Positions 24,902 through 34,100 of a DNA stretch of 57,436 nt are shown here, piece by piece. The translations under genes were made by a program, and so were the position numbers. The notes beneath the pieces were generated by a model, which had not been told where the DNA came from, ran no database searches, and saw nothing but the letters and a program-made list of their open reading frames with translations. Source of the DNA: an uncultured Prevotella sp. (GTDB lineage Bacteria; Bacteroidota; Bacteroidia; Bacteroidales; Bacteroidaceae); contig ONPM01000012.1 in assembly GCA_900319715.1 (NCBI GenBank), positions 1 through 57,436 of the forward strand, read 5' to 3'. How positions within the stretch are numbered: the first letter of the stretch is position 1; every line of letters starts with the position of its first letter.

Positions 24902-25744
24902 ATGAATAACGAACTGGATATCAGCCCTAGGAAGCAACAGTTGAAGGAGGAGTATGAGCGCCTACAGCAAGTGTATTCCAATCTCATCACAAAACGTGAT
25001 GACTTGGTGCTTCATGAGATTCCTCGCCTGGAGGCACTCTACATGGAGACCATCGGACAATTGCAGTATGAGGAACTGTGCCTGCAATATGACATTGCCC
25101 TGCTGAAATTCGAACGTGATTTGTTGCAGGCGTATATCAACAGGGGAGAGGAACCTGATATCAAAGTGGTCGCTCAGAAGGTGGATGAAACTGCAGAGAC
25201 CTTCAATCAGAATATCCATCAGGAAGAGGAGAAGATCAAGAAGGCAAAGGCTTATATCGAAGAACATAAGGAGGAGAACAGCAAGCAGAGGGATGCAGAG
25301 AAATTGGAGTTGAAGCAGATCTATAAACGCCTTGTGCATAGACTGCATCCTGATTTGCACCCAGAGCAGACGGAGTGGGAGCGTGAATTGTTTCTGAAAG
25401 TACAGGAGGCTTATCGGAATGAGGACTTGGAGCGTCTTCGCCAGTTAGAGGCTGAGTTGAATGCAGGAATGCCATTTACCTCAGTAGAGAGCGATACCAT
25501 AGAGGACTGGGAGGAGCGCGTCAAGAAACTGAAGGAGCAGATAACTGCTATCGAGGAGGAGATAGACCGGATAGAGCATGAATTCCCCTTCACGTATCGT
25601 GATAAGTTGAATGATCAGGAGTGGATTGCTGCCCAGAAGGAGGAAATTCGTGTTAGAATAGAGAGGCTTCAGGAAGAAAAGGAGCGTCTGGAGAAGATTG
25701 TTGAAGTGTTAAGACAACAGGCTAATGAAGAATCAGATAACTAA
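24902..25744 (+). CDS. Coiled-coil protein with J-domain-like segment
   Basis: A 280-residue, strongly charged protein. Residues 10-75 and 95-140 are predicted coiled coil; residues ~135-190 look like a J-domain (QIYKRLVHRLHPDLHPEQTE, HPD at 149-151, then WERELFLKVQEAYRNEDLER), and residues 200-275 form a further coiled coil. HPD is the motif by which DnaJ-type proteins stimulate Hsp70. No Gly/Phe or zinc region follows, so this is a class III-like J-protein rather than DnaJ. It follows fic by 13 bases and its end overlaps the HIRAN gene by 20 bases, so the three are likely co-translated. Client unknown. Confidence 0.8.
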   Translation: MNNELDISPRKQQLKEEYERLQQVYSNLITKRDDLVLHEIPRLEALYMETIGQLQYEELCLQYDIALLKFERDLLQAYINRGEEPDIKVVAQKVDETAETFNQNIHQEEEKIKKAKAYIEEHKEENSKQRDAEKLELKQIYKRLVHRLHPDLHPEQTEWERELFLKVQEAYRNEDLERLRQLEAELNAGMPFTSVESDTIEDWEERVKKLKEQITAIEEEIDRIEHEFPFTYRDKLNDQEWIAAQKEEIRVRIERLQEEKERLEKIVEVLRQQANEESDN

Positions 25745-26117
25745 GATCAGTCCGGAACTGCTGGAGATGATGGGTTCTAAACTGCCCAACAGTCTTCAGC
25801 CTTTCAGCAGGGAGATCTTCTTGCTGGATATCGTTGTGGCTGGTACTACGCACTGCCCAGAGATTGATAAGGTGTTTCCGCATCTGGAGAAGGGCTTGGT
25901 GCTCAGAATGCAGCGGATGCCTCAGAATAAGCATGACGAGAATGCTATCGCGATATTTTATGAGAAGACAAGGATTGGCTATGTGCCTCGTGAGTTGAAT
26001 CTCGTGATATCGCGCCTGATGGATGCAGGCAAGGCTTTCTTCTGTAGGATCGAGACTGTGGAACTGGTGAATGATTATTGGGTAAAGATTGATGCTAAAA
26101 TATATATGGTGGAATAA
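25725..26117 (+). CDS. HIRAN-domain protein
   Basis: A 130-residue protein made almost entirely of a HIRAN domain: FLLDIVVAGTTHCPEIDKVF, then GLVLRMQRMPQNKHDENAIA and KTRIGYVPRELNLVISRLMD match the family's pattern of G-T-x-Y/H, a basic NxxDxxAI stretch and IGYVPR. HIRAN domains bind DNA 3' ends or sites of damage in HLTF/Rad5 and also occur alone in bacteria and phages. It overlaps the J-domain gene by 20 bases. What it recognises here is unknown. The following 170 bases hold operator-like repeats of blaI. Confidence 0.85.
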   Translation: MKNQITKISPELLEMMGSKLPNSLQPFSREIFLLDIVVAGTTHCPEIDKVFPHLEKGLVLRMQRMPQNKHDENAIAIFYEKTRIGYVPRELNLVISRLMDAGKAFFCRIETVELVNDYWVKIDAKIYMVE

Positions 26118-26166
26118 GACGAACGAACTGCCTCCATTCGTATTTATCATTCGTTAATAACTAAAT

Positions 26167-26234
26167 AAACTATTTAAATTAGTTTAAAAACTAAAGCATT
26201 TAGTTGTAAGTAACGAAATTTTTTAGTTACTTTG
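26167..26234 (+). promoter_or_regulatory. Operator array and promoter of the BlaI-like regulator
   Basis: Three inverted repeats stand in a row upstream of blaI: AAACTA/TAGTTT (26167-26172 with 26180-26185), AACTAAA/TTTAGTT around GCA (26189-26195 with 26199-26205), and AAGTAAC/GTTACTT (26208-26214 with 26226-26232). The last overlaps a -7-like box TTACTTTG (26227-26234), with GTTG 20 bases upstream at 26203-26206. A BlaI dimer bound here would block the promoter, giving autorepression. Base pairing is seen; repressor identity is inferred. Confidence 0.6.
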
Positions 26235-26290
26235 CACTCAGATATTGATAATTGACGCAAGTGTAAGGTAAAACTTAAAACCCGAAAGCA

Positions 26291-26650
26291 ATGAAGAAAC
26301 TGACCAACAAGGAAAAGGAAATCATGGAACTGTACTGGAAGCACGGCCCCATGTTCGTCCGTGAGTTGCAGGAACACTATGCTGAGCCCCGCCCTCATTT
26401 CAACACGCTCTCGACGATCGTCCGCATCCTGGAGCGCGAGGGATTCCTCGACCACAAGCAATATGGGAATACCTACCAGTACTATCCCCTCATCTCTGAG
26501 GCGGAGTACGGCCGCAGGTCGATTGCTGGTATCATCAAGAACTACTTCGATGACTCCTACCTCTCTGCCGTCTCCTCGTTCGTCAAGGAAGAAAAGATCA
26601 GCGTGGAGGAACTGCGCGAACTCATCGAAGAGATTGAGAAAAGTAGTTAA
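26291..26650 (+). CDS. BlaI/MecI/CopY-family transcriptional repressor
   Basis: A 119-residue winged-helix repressor of the penicillinase-repressor family. The start MKKLTNKEKEIMELYWKHGP and the recognition region FNTLSTIVRILEREGFLDHK (residues ~37-56) are typical; the C-terminal half carries the dimerisation helices. Repressors of this family are cleaved by a partner M56 peptidase. That partner is encoded next, 29 bases downstream. The upstream palindromes are the likely operators. The regulated genes are probably this cluster itself; no beta-lactamase gene is nearby. Confidence 0.93.
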   Translation: MKKLTNKEKEIMELYWKHGPMFVRELQEHYAEPRPHFNTLSTIVRILEREGFLDHKQYGNTYQYYPLISEAEYGRRSIAGIIKNYFDDSYLSAVSSFVKEEKISVEELRELIEEIEKSS

Positions 26651-26679
26651 GAAGATAAGAAGTTAAGTAGTTAAGCCAA

Positions 26680-28383
26680 ATGACAAACTTTCTGATATAC
26701 GATGCCAAGGTGGCTGTGCTCATCATCGTGTTCTACATGTTCTACCGCCTGATGCTCAGCCGCGAGACCTTCCACAGGGTGAACCGTGTGGTGCTGTTGC
26801 TGACGGCTGTTGCCTCGTTCGTGCTGCCGCTGTGCGTGATCACCCTGCACAAGACGGTGAGGATGGAGACTGTGCCAACGGTCTCTGTGGGTGATTTCCA
26901 GATGGAGGTGGCCGCAGATGCAGGGCCAGTGTGGTGGCAGATGCTGTTGCCCCTTATATTTATAATAGGTGTGGTGGCGACGCTGGGCCATACGCTGACG
27001 TCGATACTGAAAGTCTGGCTGCTGATACGACGGAGCGAGCAGCATCTCCAACCTGATGGCACCATCGTCTGCGTGACCGGTAACGCGGAGGTGTCGCCAT
27101 TCAGTTGGATGCACTATATCGTGATGAATCGCAGCGACTACGAAGAACATAACGCTGCCATTCTCGCTCATGAACGGGGACATATCCGTCTCAGGCACTC
27201 CTGGGACCTGCTCCTCGTGGATCTTCTCACCGCCCTCCAGTGGTTTAACCCCGCTATGTGGATGCTGCGCCAGGATCTGCGCGCCATCCACGAGTACGAG
27301 GCTGACGGTGAGGTACTCTCTCAAGGGATTAATGCGCGTCAATATCAATATCTGTTAATCTCGAAAGCCTCAGGCATTGGCGGGTACTCCATTGCCAACG
27401 GCATCAGTCACAGTACCCTCAAAAACAGAATCACTATGATGTTACATAAGAAATCAAACCGCCGCAGTCTGCTGAAACTGCTGGCACTCATCCCCATCGT
27501 GGGCCTCGCCCTGGCCCTGAATGCCAGGACCGTCACAGACTATGTCTACGACGAACCGCAGAAGCAGCAGCCCGTGAAGAAAGGCAAGAAGGCTGGCACC
27601 ATCAAGGTGAATGGCCAGGAAATCAAGGTCGTGGAGCAAGGCGATATCGTCACGATGGAAGGCGAGGTGGATCAGGATCAGGCCAAAGAGGAGGCCTTCG
27701 ACGTGGTGGAGGAGATGCCTGAGTTCCCTGGCGGGCCTAAAGCCCTGATGGACTATCTGATGACGAATGTGAAGTATCCCAAAACTGCCTTCGATGCTGA
27801 TATCCAAGGTCGTGTGATTGCGCAGTTTGTCGTCGATAAGGAAGGGACAGTCAGGGATGCCCACATCGTGAAATCTGTCGATCCAGCCCTCGATGCTGAG
27901 GCGCTGAGAGTCATCAACAACATGCCGAAGTGGAGGCCTGGCCGTCAGAATGGTAAGGTGGTCAATGTGAAGTACACCATCCCCGTGAGTTTCAGTCTTG
28001 ATGGTAATAACGATTCTCCTCAGACCGCAGGCAGCCCAAACCTTGAAGGCTATTCGCTGACGGTGGATGGTGAGAAGGTGGATATTGGGATGCTAAAAGA
28101 AATCAGTCCTTACAAAATAAGATCTGTTTCTGTCGATAAGTCAAAACAAACAGTTTCTGTCACCACTTACAAGAATTCTGCTACGCAATTTATCATACAG
28201 TTCTTACATTCGGCTCGCGAGAAATGTAAGAATGAGACTGGCAGGGATCTTAACAGCCAGAAGATAACAGTCAATGGTAAGGTGATGACTCTTGATGAGA
28301 TTGAAGCGTCTTCTTTGAATATAAGAGATATCGGCCCTGTCGTTGTTGATAAGAGTTACAATATCATTGTCAACACCAAGTAA
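26680..28383 (+). CDS. BlaR1-like M56 peptidase with TonB C-terminal domain
   Basis: A 567-residue inner-membrane protein. The N-terminus has about four membrane segments (residues ~10-22, 36-56, 86-115 and one near 270) and an M56 metallopeptidase centre HERGH at 164-168 with a downstream EYEADGEV acid motif. After ~300 the protein is periplasmic: a TonB C-terminal domain at ~346-445 (PEFPGGPKALMDYLMTNVKY; VVDKEGTVRDAHIVKSVDPA; WRPGRQNGKVVNVKYTIPVS) and a last ~110-residue unknown domain. The penicillin-sensing domain of BlaR1 is absent, so the input signal is different. With BlaI it likely forms a sensor-protease pair. Confidence 0.92.
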   Translation: MTNFLIYDAKVAVLIIVFYMFYRLMLSRETFHRVNRVVLLLTAVASFVLPLCVITLHKTVRMETVPTVSVGDFQMEVAADAGPVWWQMLLPLIFIIGVVATLGHTLTSILKVWLLIRRSEQHLQPDGTIVCVTGNAEVSPFSWMHYIVMNRSDYEEHNAAILAHERGHIRLRHSWDLLLVDLLTALQWFNPAMWMLRQDLRAIHEYEADGEVLSQGINARQYQYLLISKASGIGGYSIANGISHSTLKNRITMMLHKKSNRRSLLKLLALIPIVGLALALNARTVTDYVYDEPQKQQPVKKGKKAGTIKVNGQEIKVVEQGDIVTMEGEVDQDQAKEEAFDVVEEMPEFPGGPKALMDYLMTNVKYPKTAFDADIQGRVIAQFVVDKEGTVRDAHIVKSVDPALDAEALRVINNMPKWRPGRQNGKVVNVKYTIPVSFSLDGNNDSPQTAGSPNLEGYSLTVDGEKVDIGMLKEISPYKIRSVSVDKSKQTVSVTTYKNSATQFIIQFLHSAREKCKNETGRDLNSQKITVNGKVMTLDEIEASSLNIRDIGPVVVDKSYNIIVNTK

Positions 28384-28395
28384 CTGTTCTCTCTC

Positions 28396-29463
28396 ATGAT
28401 GAAAAGTCTGTTGACTCTTATGGCCCTCGCCCTGCTAGCGGTATTCCCCGCTCGGGGCGAGGGTTTGGACTCCCTGCAAGTGCTGCTGCAGATGGGCGAC
28501 AGTTGCATGCAGCAGTATAACACCTTCGAGGCGCAGGAGTATTACCAAAAGGCCTTCGCGATGGCTGATACCATAGAAACGAGGACCAGACTGGCCGACT
28601 GCTACTATAAGCGTGGTGACTATCGCCAGACTGCTGATCTTCTGAAACTGGTGCCTGAGGACTCGCTCTCGCATGATGCCTTCCGGCAGTTGGCCCAGAG
28701 TTATCAGAAGCAGGGCGACACCGACTCCTACATCTACTGGGCAGGCCAGTTGCTCGGGCATTTCCCTATGGACGGCGAGATCGTGGCTGGACTCACCCTC
28801 GCTTATGCCAAGACCAATCAGCCGCAGAGAGGTATCATCTGCGGCATGAAATACAGTCAGCGGGACTCTGCGAATATCCTCGTGAACAGGGCGCTGGCTG
28901 ATGCGTGGTTCATGAATCGTGACTTCACGGCAGCGAGCAAGTTGTATGGGCGTTTACTGGAACAGGGTGATTCCACCTTCAACACGCTCTATTCCGCAGG
29001 CATGTGCTACTCGCAGTTGGAAGACCTGGAGCGGGCCTATCATTATCTGCAACTGGCCTTCCTCATCAGTGGCATGCAGCACTATGGCTGTGCCTATCGT
29101 CTTGGCGTGGTCTGCATCGACACGAAGCGCTATCCTGAGGGCCTGGGCTATCTTGATCTCGCCAAGCAACTGATGCGTCCCGACACCACCGTCATGAAAG
29201 CCATCACCCTCTCGCAGGGCGAAGGATACTATCTGACTCAGCATTATGAGGAGGCCGTCGCAGCCTGGAAGGAACATCTCGCCTATAACTCCTCGTCTAT
29301 CGCTACCTATTATAATATAGGTAATGTCTATGCCTACATCCTCAGAGATCAGGAACAGGCCCGCAACTATTATCAGCAGTTCCTCGACAAGGCCCGCCAG
29401 GAAGAGAATCCCACGACCCAATTGACTGAGATGATGGGGAAGGCCCGTGAGATGCTGAAATAA
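28396..29463 (+). CDS. TPR-repeat exported protein
   Basis: A 355-residue protein with signal peptide MMKSLLTLMALALLAVFPARGEG and a series of tetratricopeptide-like helices (TFEAQEYYQKAFAMADTIET; CYYKRGDYRQTADLLKLVPE; SQLEDLERAYHYLQLAFLIS; TYYNIGNVYAYILRDQEQAR). It begins 12 bases after the M56 gene and probably belongs to the same operon, so it may be a periplasmic partner of that sensor. No enzymatic motif. TPR proteins commonly serve as protein-interaction scaffolds. Confidence 0.85.
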   Translation: MMKSLLTLMALALLAVFPARGEGLDSLQVLLQMGDSCMQQYNTFEAQEYYQKAFAMADTIETRTRLADCYYKRGDYRQTADLLKLVPEDSLSHDAFRQLAQSYQKQGDTDSYIYWAGQLLGHFPMDGEIVAGLTLAYAKTNQPQRGIICGMKYSQRDSANILVNRALADAWFMNRDFTAASKLYGRLLEQGDSTFNTLYSAGMCYSQLEDLERAYHYLQLAFLISGMQHYGCAYRLGVVCIDTKRYPEGLGYLDLAKQLMRPDTTVMKAITLSQGEGYYLTQHYEEAVAAWKEHLAYNSSSIATYYNIGNVYAYILRDQEQARNYYQQFLDKARQEENPTTQLTEMMGKAREMLK

Positions 29464-29515
29464 GGAAAGCGCAAAAAAAAGCGTCAGTTAGTGTGCGTAT
29501 TTCATAAAAAAGTTG

Positions 29516-29523
29516 TATCTTTG
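29516..29523 (+). promoter_or_regulatory. -7 box of glnA
   Basis: TATCTTTG matches TAnnTTTG, 40 bases before the glnA ATG at 29564. TGTG at 29492-29495 is a one-mismatch -33 element at the right distance of 20 bases. Confidence 0.65.
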
Positions 29524-29563
29524 CACTCATTATTACGCAAACTTCAAAACAACAAACAGAATT

Positions 29564-31069
29564 ATGGACAACAAACACCTGATGCTGAATGCCAATCCTA
29601 TCGTGACGGCATTGCAGAAACCAGCGGCCGAGTTTACCAAGGCCGACATCATCCAGTACATCGTAGACAACGAGATCCGCATGGTGAACTTCATGTATCC
29701 TGGTGGCGACGGAAAGTTGAAGACGCTGAATTTCGTGATCAACGACCTCGACTACCTGGAGACTATCCTTACCTGTGGCGAGCGTGTCGACGGCTCTAGC
29801 CTCTTCTCGTTCATCCAGGCAGGATCGAGCGACCTCTATGTGCTGCCGCGTTTCCGTACGGCCTTCGTCGATCCCTTCGCAGAGATCCCGACGGTATCGA
29901 TGCTCTGTTCTTATTTCGACAAGGACGGCCATCCGCTGGAGTCGTCGCCAGAGCATACGCTGCACAAGGCTGCCGAGGCCTTCAAGGAAGTGACGGGCAT
30001 GGAGTTCCAGGCGATGGGCGAACTGGAGTATTACGTGATCAGCGACGACGAGGGTGTGTTCCCTGCCCAGGATCAGCGCGGCTATCATGAGTCGGCTCCC
30101 TACGCCAAGGCCAATGAGTTCCGTACCCAGTGCATGAAGTACATCGCACAGGCTGGCGGTCAGATCAAGTACGGCCACAGCGAGGTGGGTAACTTCTCAC
30201 TCGACGGCATGAACTACGAGCAGAACGAGATTGAGTTCCTGCCCGTGCCAGTGGAGCAGGCTGCAGACCAGTTGATGCTGGCGAAGTGGATCATCCGCAA
30301 CCTCGGCTACGAGATGGGCTACGACGTGACCTTCGCTCCGAAGATCACCACGGGCAAGGCTGGCTCAGGTCTGCATATCCACATGCGGATGATGAAGGAC
30401 GGACGGAACCAGATGCTGGCTGACGGTGTGCTTTCGGAGAGTGCCCGTAAGATGATAGCCGGCATGATGGACCTCGCCCCGTCGATTACCGCCTTCGGCA
30501 ATAAGAATCCCATGTCGTACTTCCGTCTCGTGCCCCATCAGGAGGCACCTACGAACGTTTGCTGGGGCGACCGCAACCGCTCTGTGCTGGTGCGTGTACC
30601 CTTAGGCTGGGCTGCCGACGTGGACATGAGCCATAAGGCCAATCCCCTGGAGAAGGAAGATAAATACGACACGAGCATCAAACAGACGGTGGAGATGCGC
30701 TCACCTGACGGCAGTGCTGACCTCTACCAGTTGCTGGCAGGTCTCTGCGTAGCTTGTCGTCATGGCTTCGAGATGGACAATGCCCTTGAAGTGGCAGAGC
30801 AGACCTACGTCAACGTGAATATCCATGCAGCCGAGAATGCAGACCGTCTGGCGACGCTCGCACAGTTGCCTGACTCGTGTGTGGCCTCTGCGGCCTGTCT
30901 GGAAAAGCAGCGCAAGGTGTTTGAGGAGCACAACGTGTTCTCGCCAGCCATGATCGACGGCATCATCGCCCAGTTGCGCGCCTTCGACGATGAGCGGTTG
31001 CGCAGTGAGATTGAGGGCTATCCCGAGGAGATCCAGAAACTCGTCACGCAGTATTTCCACTGCGGATAG
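29564..31069 (+). CDS. glnA: Glutamine synthetase (GSI-like)
   Basis: Glutamine synthetase: glutamate + NH3 + ATP to glutamine, the low-ammonia route. I use the ATG at 29564 (MDNKHLMLNANPIVTALQKP), which gives 501 residues; the longer open frame to 29513 crosses the promoter. GS fold motifs are clear: MGELEYYVIS and GMNYEQNEIEFLPVP (metal-binding Glu), GSGLHIHMRM (substrate His) and the loop NKNPMSYFRLVPHQEAPTN followed by WGDRNRSVLVRVP. This is the ~500-residue Bacteroidota form. I see no clear adenylylation site. A terminator follows. Confidence 0.95.
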   Translation: MDNKHLMLNANPIVTALQKPAAEFTKADIIQYIVDNEIRMVNFMYPGGDGKLKTLNFVINDLDYLETILTCGERVDGSSLFSFIQAGSSDLYVLPRFRTAFVDPFAEIPTVSMLCSYFDKDGHPLESSPEHTLHKAAEAFKEVTGMEFQAMGELEYYVISDDEGVFPAQDQRGYHESAPYAKANEFRTQCMKYIAQAGGQIKYGHSEVGNFSLDGMNYEQNEIEFLPVPVEQAADQLMLAKWIIRNLGYEMGYDVTFAPKITTGKAGSGLHIHMRMMKDGRNQMLADGVLSESARKMIAGMMDLAPSITAFGNKNPMSYFRLVPHQEAPTNVCWGDRNRSVLVRVPLGWAADVDMSHKANPLEKEDKYDTSIKQTVEMRSPDGSADLYQLLAGLCVACRHGFEMDNALEVAEQTYVNVNIHAAENADRLATLAQLPDSCVASAACLEKQRKVFEEHNVFSPAMIDGIIAQLRAFDDERLRSEIEGYPEEIQKLVTQYFHCG

Positions 31070-31121
31070 TATTCTATGGAATCCGGGAATACAGGAATGG
31101 CTTTCGCAGGCGAAAGCAAAA

Positions 31122-31160
31122 AAAATCCCTGAAGCATTGAGAATGTTTCAGGGATTTTTT
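31122..31160 (+). terminator. Terminator between glnA and the PPDK_N fusion gene
   Basis: A 12-bp perfect stem (31122-31133 with 31147-31158, AATCCCTGAA type) with a 13-base loop, running into a T-tract to 31160. It lies 52 bases after glnA. The T-run touches the next promoter's -7 box, so ending and starting signals are packed together. Confidence 0.85.
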
Positions 31161-31161
31161 G

Positions 31162-31169
31162 TACCTTTG
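31162..31169 (+). promoter_or_regulatory. -7 box of the response regulator/PPDK_N gene
   Basis: TACCTTTG lies only 8 bases before the ATG at 31178. A start of transcription 5-8 bases downstream of the box would put the ATG at or very near the mRNA 5' end, suggesting a leaderless or almost leaderless mRNA. Confidence 0.55.
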
Positions 31170-31177
31170 CGGGCGAT

Positions 31178-34100
31178 ATGGAAGAAGCAAACAAGATACC
31201 ACAAGAGTGGAATAAATTCTATCTGAAGGATGTATCGTTCGTCAACCTGATGACGCGCCGCATCTTCAACGTGCTCATCGTGGCCAATCCCTACGATGCC
31301 TTCATGCTCGAGGACGACGGGCGCATCGATGAGAAGATCTTCGACGAGTATATGGAACTGGGCATGCGCTACCCGCCATCGTTCACCCAGGTGTCGACGA
31401 CGGAGGAGGCCAGTGCCGTACTGAAGACCACAGATATCGACCTGGTGATCTGTATGCCTGGTAATGCCGACAACGATGCCTTCGCTGTAGCACGTGAGGT
31501 GAAAGCCGCCCATCCAGATATCCCCTGCGTGGTGCTGACACCATTCTCGCATGGCATCACGAAGCGTATCGAGAACGAGGATATGTCGGTGTTCGACTAC
31601 GTGTTCTGCTGGCTCGGCAACACGAACCTCATCATGAGTATCATCAAGTTGCTCGAGGACAAGATGAACATCGAACACGACATCAACGAGGCCGGTGTGC
31701 AGATGATCCTGCTCGTGGAGGACAACATCCGCTTCTACTCATCCGTGCTCCCGAACCTCTATAATTATATCCTCGCCCAGTCGAAGCGGTTCTCGACGGA
31801 GGCCCTGAACCCCCATGCTGCCGCCCAGCGCAAGAGAGGGCGCCCCAAGGTGGTACTGGCCACGAACTATGAGGAGGCGATGCAGATCTACGAGAAGTAT
31901 CATGAGAACACGCTAGGTGTGATCAGCGACACCCGCTTCCCCATGCACATCACACCAGGGCGGCTCTCCCATGTCGAAGAAGGCGACCCTGAGGCAGGAC
32001 TGAAACTGTTGCGTGAAATACGGCGCCATGATGAATATGTGCCCTTGATCCTTGACTCTAAGGAGACTGCCAATCGTGAGAAGGCCAAGGCTGAAGGCTT
32101 CCATTTCATCGATAAGAACTCGACGAAGATGAATGTGGACTTGCATCATCTGATGGAGGAGCACATGGGCTTTGGGGATTTCGTCTTCCGTGACCCTCAG
32201 ACAAAAGAGGAGATAGCCCGTATTACCTCTTTGAAGGACCTGCAGGATAATATCTTCAAGATTCCCGCAGATTCGCTGGCCCATCATATCCGCCGTAACC
32301 ACATGAGCCGTTGGCTCTGTGCCCGTGCCATCTTTCCTGTATCAGCCTTCCTGAAGCAGGTCACCTGGCATAAGTTGCAGGATGTAGATGCGCATCGTCA
32401 GATCATCTTCGACGCCATCGTCCAGTATCGTCGTATGAAGAACATTGGTATCGTGGCAGTCTTCGACCGTTTGAAGTTTGACCGTTATGCCCACTTTGCC
32501 CGTATCGGCGAGGGCTCGTTGGGAGGCAAGGGGCGCGGACTGGCATTCCTCGACAATATCATCAAGCGTCATCCCGAACTGAACCAGTATGAGAACGCGC
32601 AGGTGTCTATCCCCAAGACGGTGGTGCTCTGTACAGACTTCTTCGACGAGTTCATGGAGAAGAACAATCTCTATCCCATCGCCCTCAGCGATGCCCCTGA
32701 CGAAGAGATCCTGAACCACTTCATGAAGGCACAGTTGCCTGATTCGCTGATAGCCGACTTCTTCACGTTCTTCGATGCCGTGAAGTCGCCTATCGCCGTG
32801 CGCTCCTCGTCGTTGTTGGAGGATTCGCATTATCAGCCTTTCGCAGGCATCTACTCCACCTATATGATTCCTTATCTCGAGGATAAGTATGAGATGCTGC
32901 GGATGCTGGCTTGTGCCATCAAGGGTGTGTATGCCTCCGTGTACTACAAAGACTCGAAGGCCTATATGCTCGCCACGCAGAACGTGATTGACCAGGAGAA
33001 GATGGCCGTCATCCTGCAGGAGGTGGTGGGTAAGCAGTATGGCGACCTTTACTATCCGAATTTCTCAGGTGTACTCCGTTCGCTGAACTATTATCCAATA
33101 GGTGAGGAGACCGCAGAGGAGGGTATCGCCTCGCTGGCCCTCGGGTTGGGTAAATATATTGTCGATGGCGGACAGACACTACGCGTCTCGCCCTATCATC
33201 CCACGCAGGTGCTCCAGACCTCAGAGATGGAGACAGCCCTGCGAGATACCCAGACACGGTTCTATGCCCTCGATATGAGCCACGTGGGTGACGACTTCAA
33301 GGTGGACGACGGCTTCAATATCAAGAAACTCCGTGTGAAGCAGGCCGATGCCGACGGCTCCCTGAACTATATCGCCTCGACCTTTGATCCCGTGGACCAA
33401 GTGATCCGTGATGGCGTCTATGAGGGAGGTCGTAAGGTCATTACCTTCTGTGGCGTGCTCCAGCAAGGGGTGTTCCCCTTACCGGAGTTGTTGCAGATGG
33501 TACAGAAGTTAGGATCTGAGGCCATGCGCAGGCCTATAGAGATAGAGTTTGCATGCATACTTGATAAAACAGAGAACCTGGGGGCGAGAGGAACCCTCTA
33601 CCTCCTTCAGATCCGTCCCATCGTCGACTCGAAGCAAGTGCTCGACGAAGACCTCCAGCAGATTGCCGACGATGCCTGTCTGTTGCGGTCTTACAACTCC
33701 CTTGGACATGGTATCTCGGAGGATGTGCAGGACGTGGTCTATGTGAAGACAGACGAGAACTTCACGGCTGCCAACAATTCCACTATTGCCTATCATATCG
33801 AGCGCATCAACCAGAAGTTCCTCGATGCTGACAAGAACTATGTGCTAGTGGGTCCAGGGCGCTGGGGCTCTTCTGACCCCTGGCTCGGCATCCCCGTGAA
33901 ATGGCCTCATATCTCCGCAGCCCGTGTCATCGTGGAGACGGTTCTGAAGAACTATCATGTAGACCCTTCGCAGGGTACCCACTTCTTCCAGAACCTCACC
34001 TCGTTCGGCGTAGGCTATTTCACCATTAATACAGATACAGGCGAAGGCATCTTCCAGAAGGCCCTGCTCGATGCGATGCCTGCCGTGGAGGAGACGGAGT

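Noticed and set aside
26291-28383. Beta-lactam resistance operon
   Set aside because: BlaI and an M56 peptidase are present, but there is no beta-lactamase and no penicillin-binding sensor domain.
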